Source of the DNA: Deltaproteobacteria bacterium
GTDB taxonomy: Bacteria > Desulfobacterota > Desulfobulbia > Desulfobulbales > BM004
NCBI GenBank assembly: GCA_019312695.1
Contig: JAFDCT010000140.1
Span: forward strand, 1-6,496
Length of the DNA stretch: 6,496 nt
Direction of reading: 5' to 3'
A program made the position numbers and the translations under genes. The notes under the pieces were generated by a model. The model did not search any database and had not been told where the DNA came from. It saw only the letters and a list, made by a program, of their open reading frames with translations. This document shows, piece after piece, positions 6,371 to 6,496 of this stretch (the stretch's first letter is position 1; the number at the start of each line of letters is the position of its first letter).

Positions 6371-6496
6371 ATTTTGCGGTAAGTAATTTATTGCAGGAAC
6401 TTATTAGTAGTTTTATTGCTGTTTTGCTGCTTTTTTGAAAATAACGGGCTTGGATGTGCCATAAAGTGAAGTGTAAAATTCTAGAGTCTTTTTTCC
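6371..6496. other. AT-rich upstream region of kamA
   Basis: This stretch precedes the first minus-strand gene and is AT-rich on its inner side (6371-6440), so it probably holds the promoter of kamA-usp. I could not pick a convincing -35/-10 pair. It contains no convincing open frame, and the window ends before the next gene. Confidence 0.35.

Noticed and set aside
6445..6462. Sigma-54-like TGGCAC-N-AAGC on the minus strand upstream of kamA
   Set aside because: The -24 half matches, but the GC of the -12 half is one base too close and lacks the TTGC core, so spacing rules do not fit.
1..6496. CRISPR array, insertion sequence, prophage or tRNA
   Set aside because: No spaced direct repeats, transposase or integrase motifs, terminal inverted repeats or tRNA-like cloverleaf were seen on either strand.

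Overview
This is a moderate-GC, gene-dense bacterial window. All four internal inter-gene distances are short: 3 bp, 4 bp, a 29-bp overlap and one 128-bp gap. The gene set is an ABC-2 type exporter with a 'GYIPD' ATPase, a membrane-anchored transglutaminase-like protein, a tandem universal stress protein and a KamA-type radical SAM aminomutase. This suits an anaerobic Gram-negative such as a Desulfobacterota (deltaproteobacterial) relative. That placement rests on protein character only and is inference.

Layout. Positions 1-153 (+) hold the C-terminal end of a small Cys-rich protein whose start lies outside the window. About 117 bp of convergent intergenic sequence follows, with one imperfect hairpin. 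Everything after that is on the minus strand, so transcription runs from right to left. The right-hand pair is a lysine 2,3-aminomutase family enzyme (6370-5279) and a two-domain UspA protein (5307-4375), which overlap by 29 bp. A 128-bp gap (4374-4247) with a weak candidate promoter follows. The left-hand set is a transglutaminase-like protein (4246-2792, TTG start), an ABC ATPase (2788-1967) and a 12-segment ABC permease (1962-271), packed with 3- and 4-bp gaps and almost certainly one operon.

How they may work together. ATPase and permease form a complete exporter, because the permease carries two six-helix halves in one chain. The transglutaminase-like protein is anchored by one N-terminal helix, with its Cys-His-Asp domain predicted on the periplasmic side. 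It may process or bind something handled by the exporter, but the substrate is unknown. The aminomutase keeps the cluster cysteines, the PLP lysine and both aspartates expected to bind lysine, so beta-lysine formation is the best guess. No beta-lysine acetyltransferase or EF-P gene is visible nearby. Its tight coupling to a Usp gene suggests a stress-related role (inference).

I found no RNA genes, CRISPR arrays, insertion sequences, phage genes or clear defence system. I do not see strong evidence for a new system. The points most worth a second look are the transglutaminase/ABC cassette, the kamA-usp overlap with its A8 tract, and the unusual start of the transglutaminase gene.
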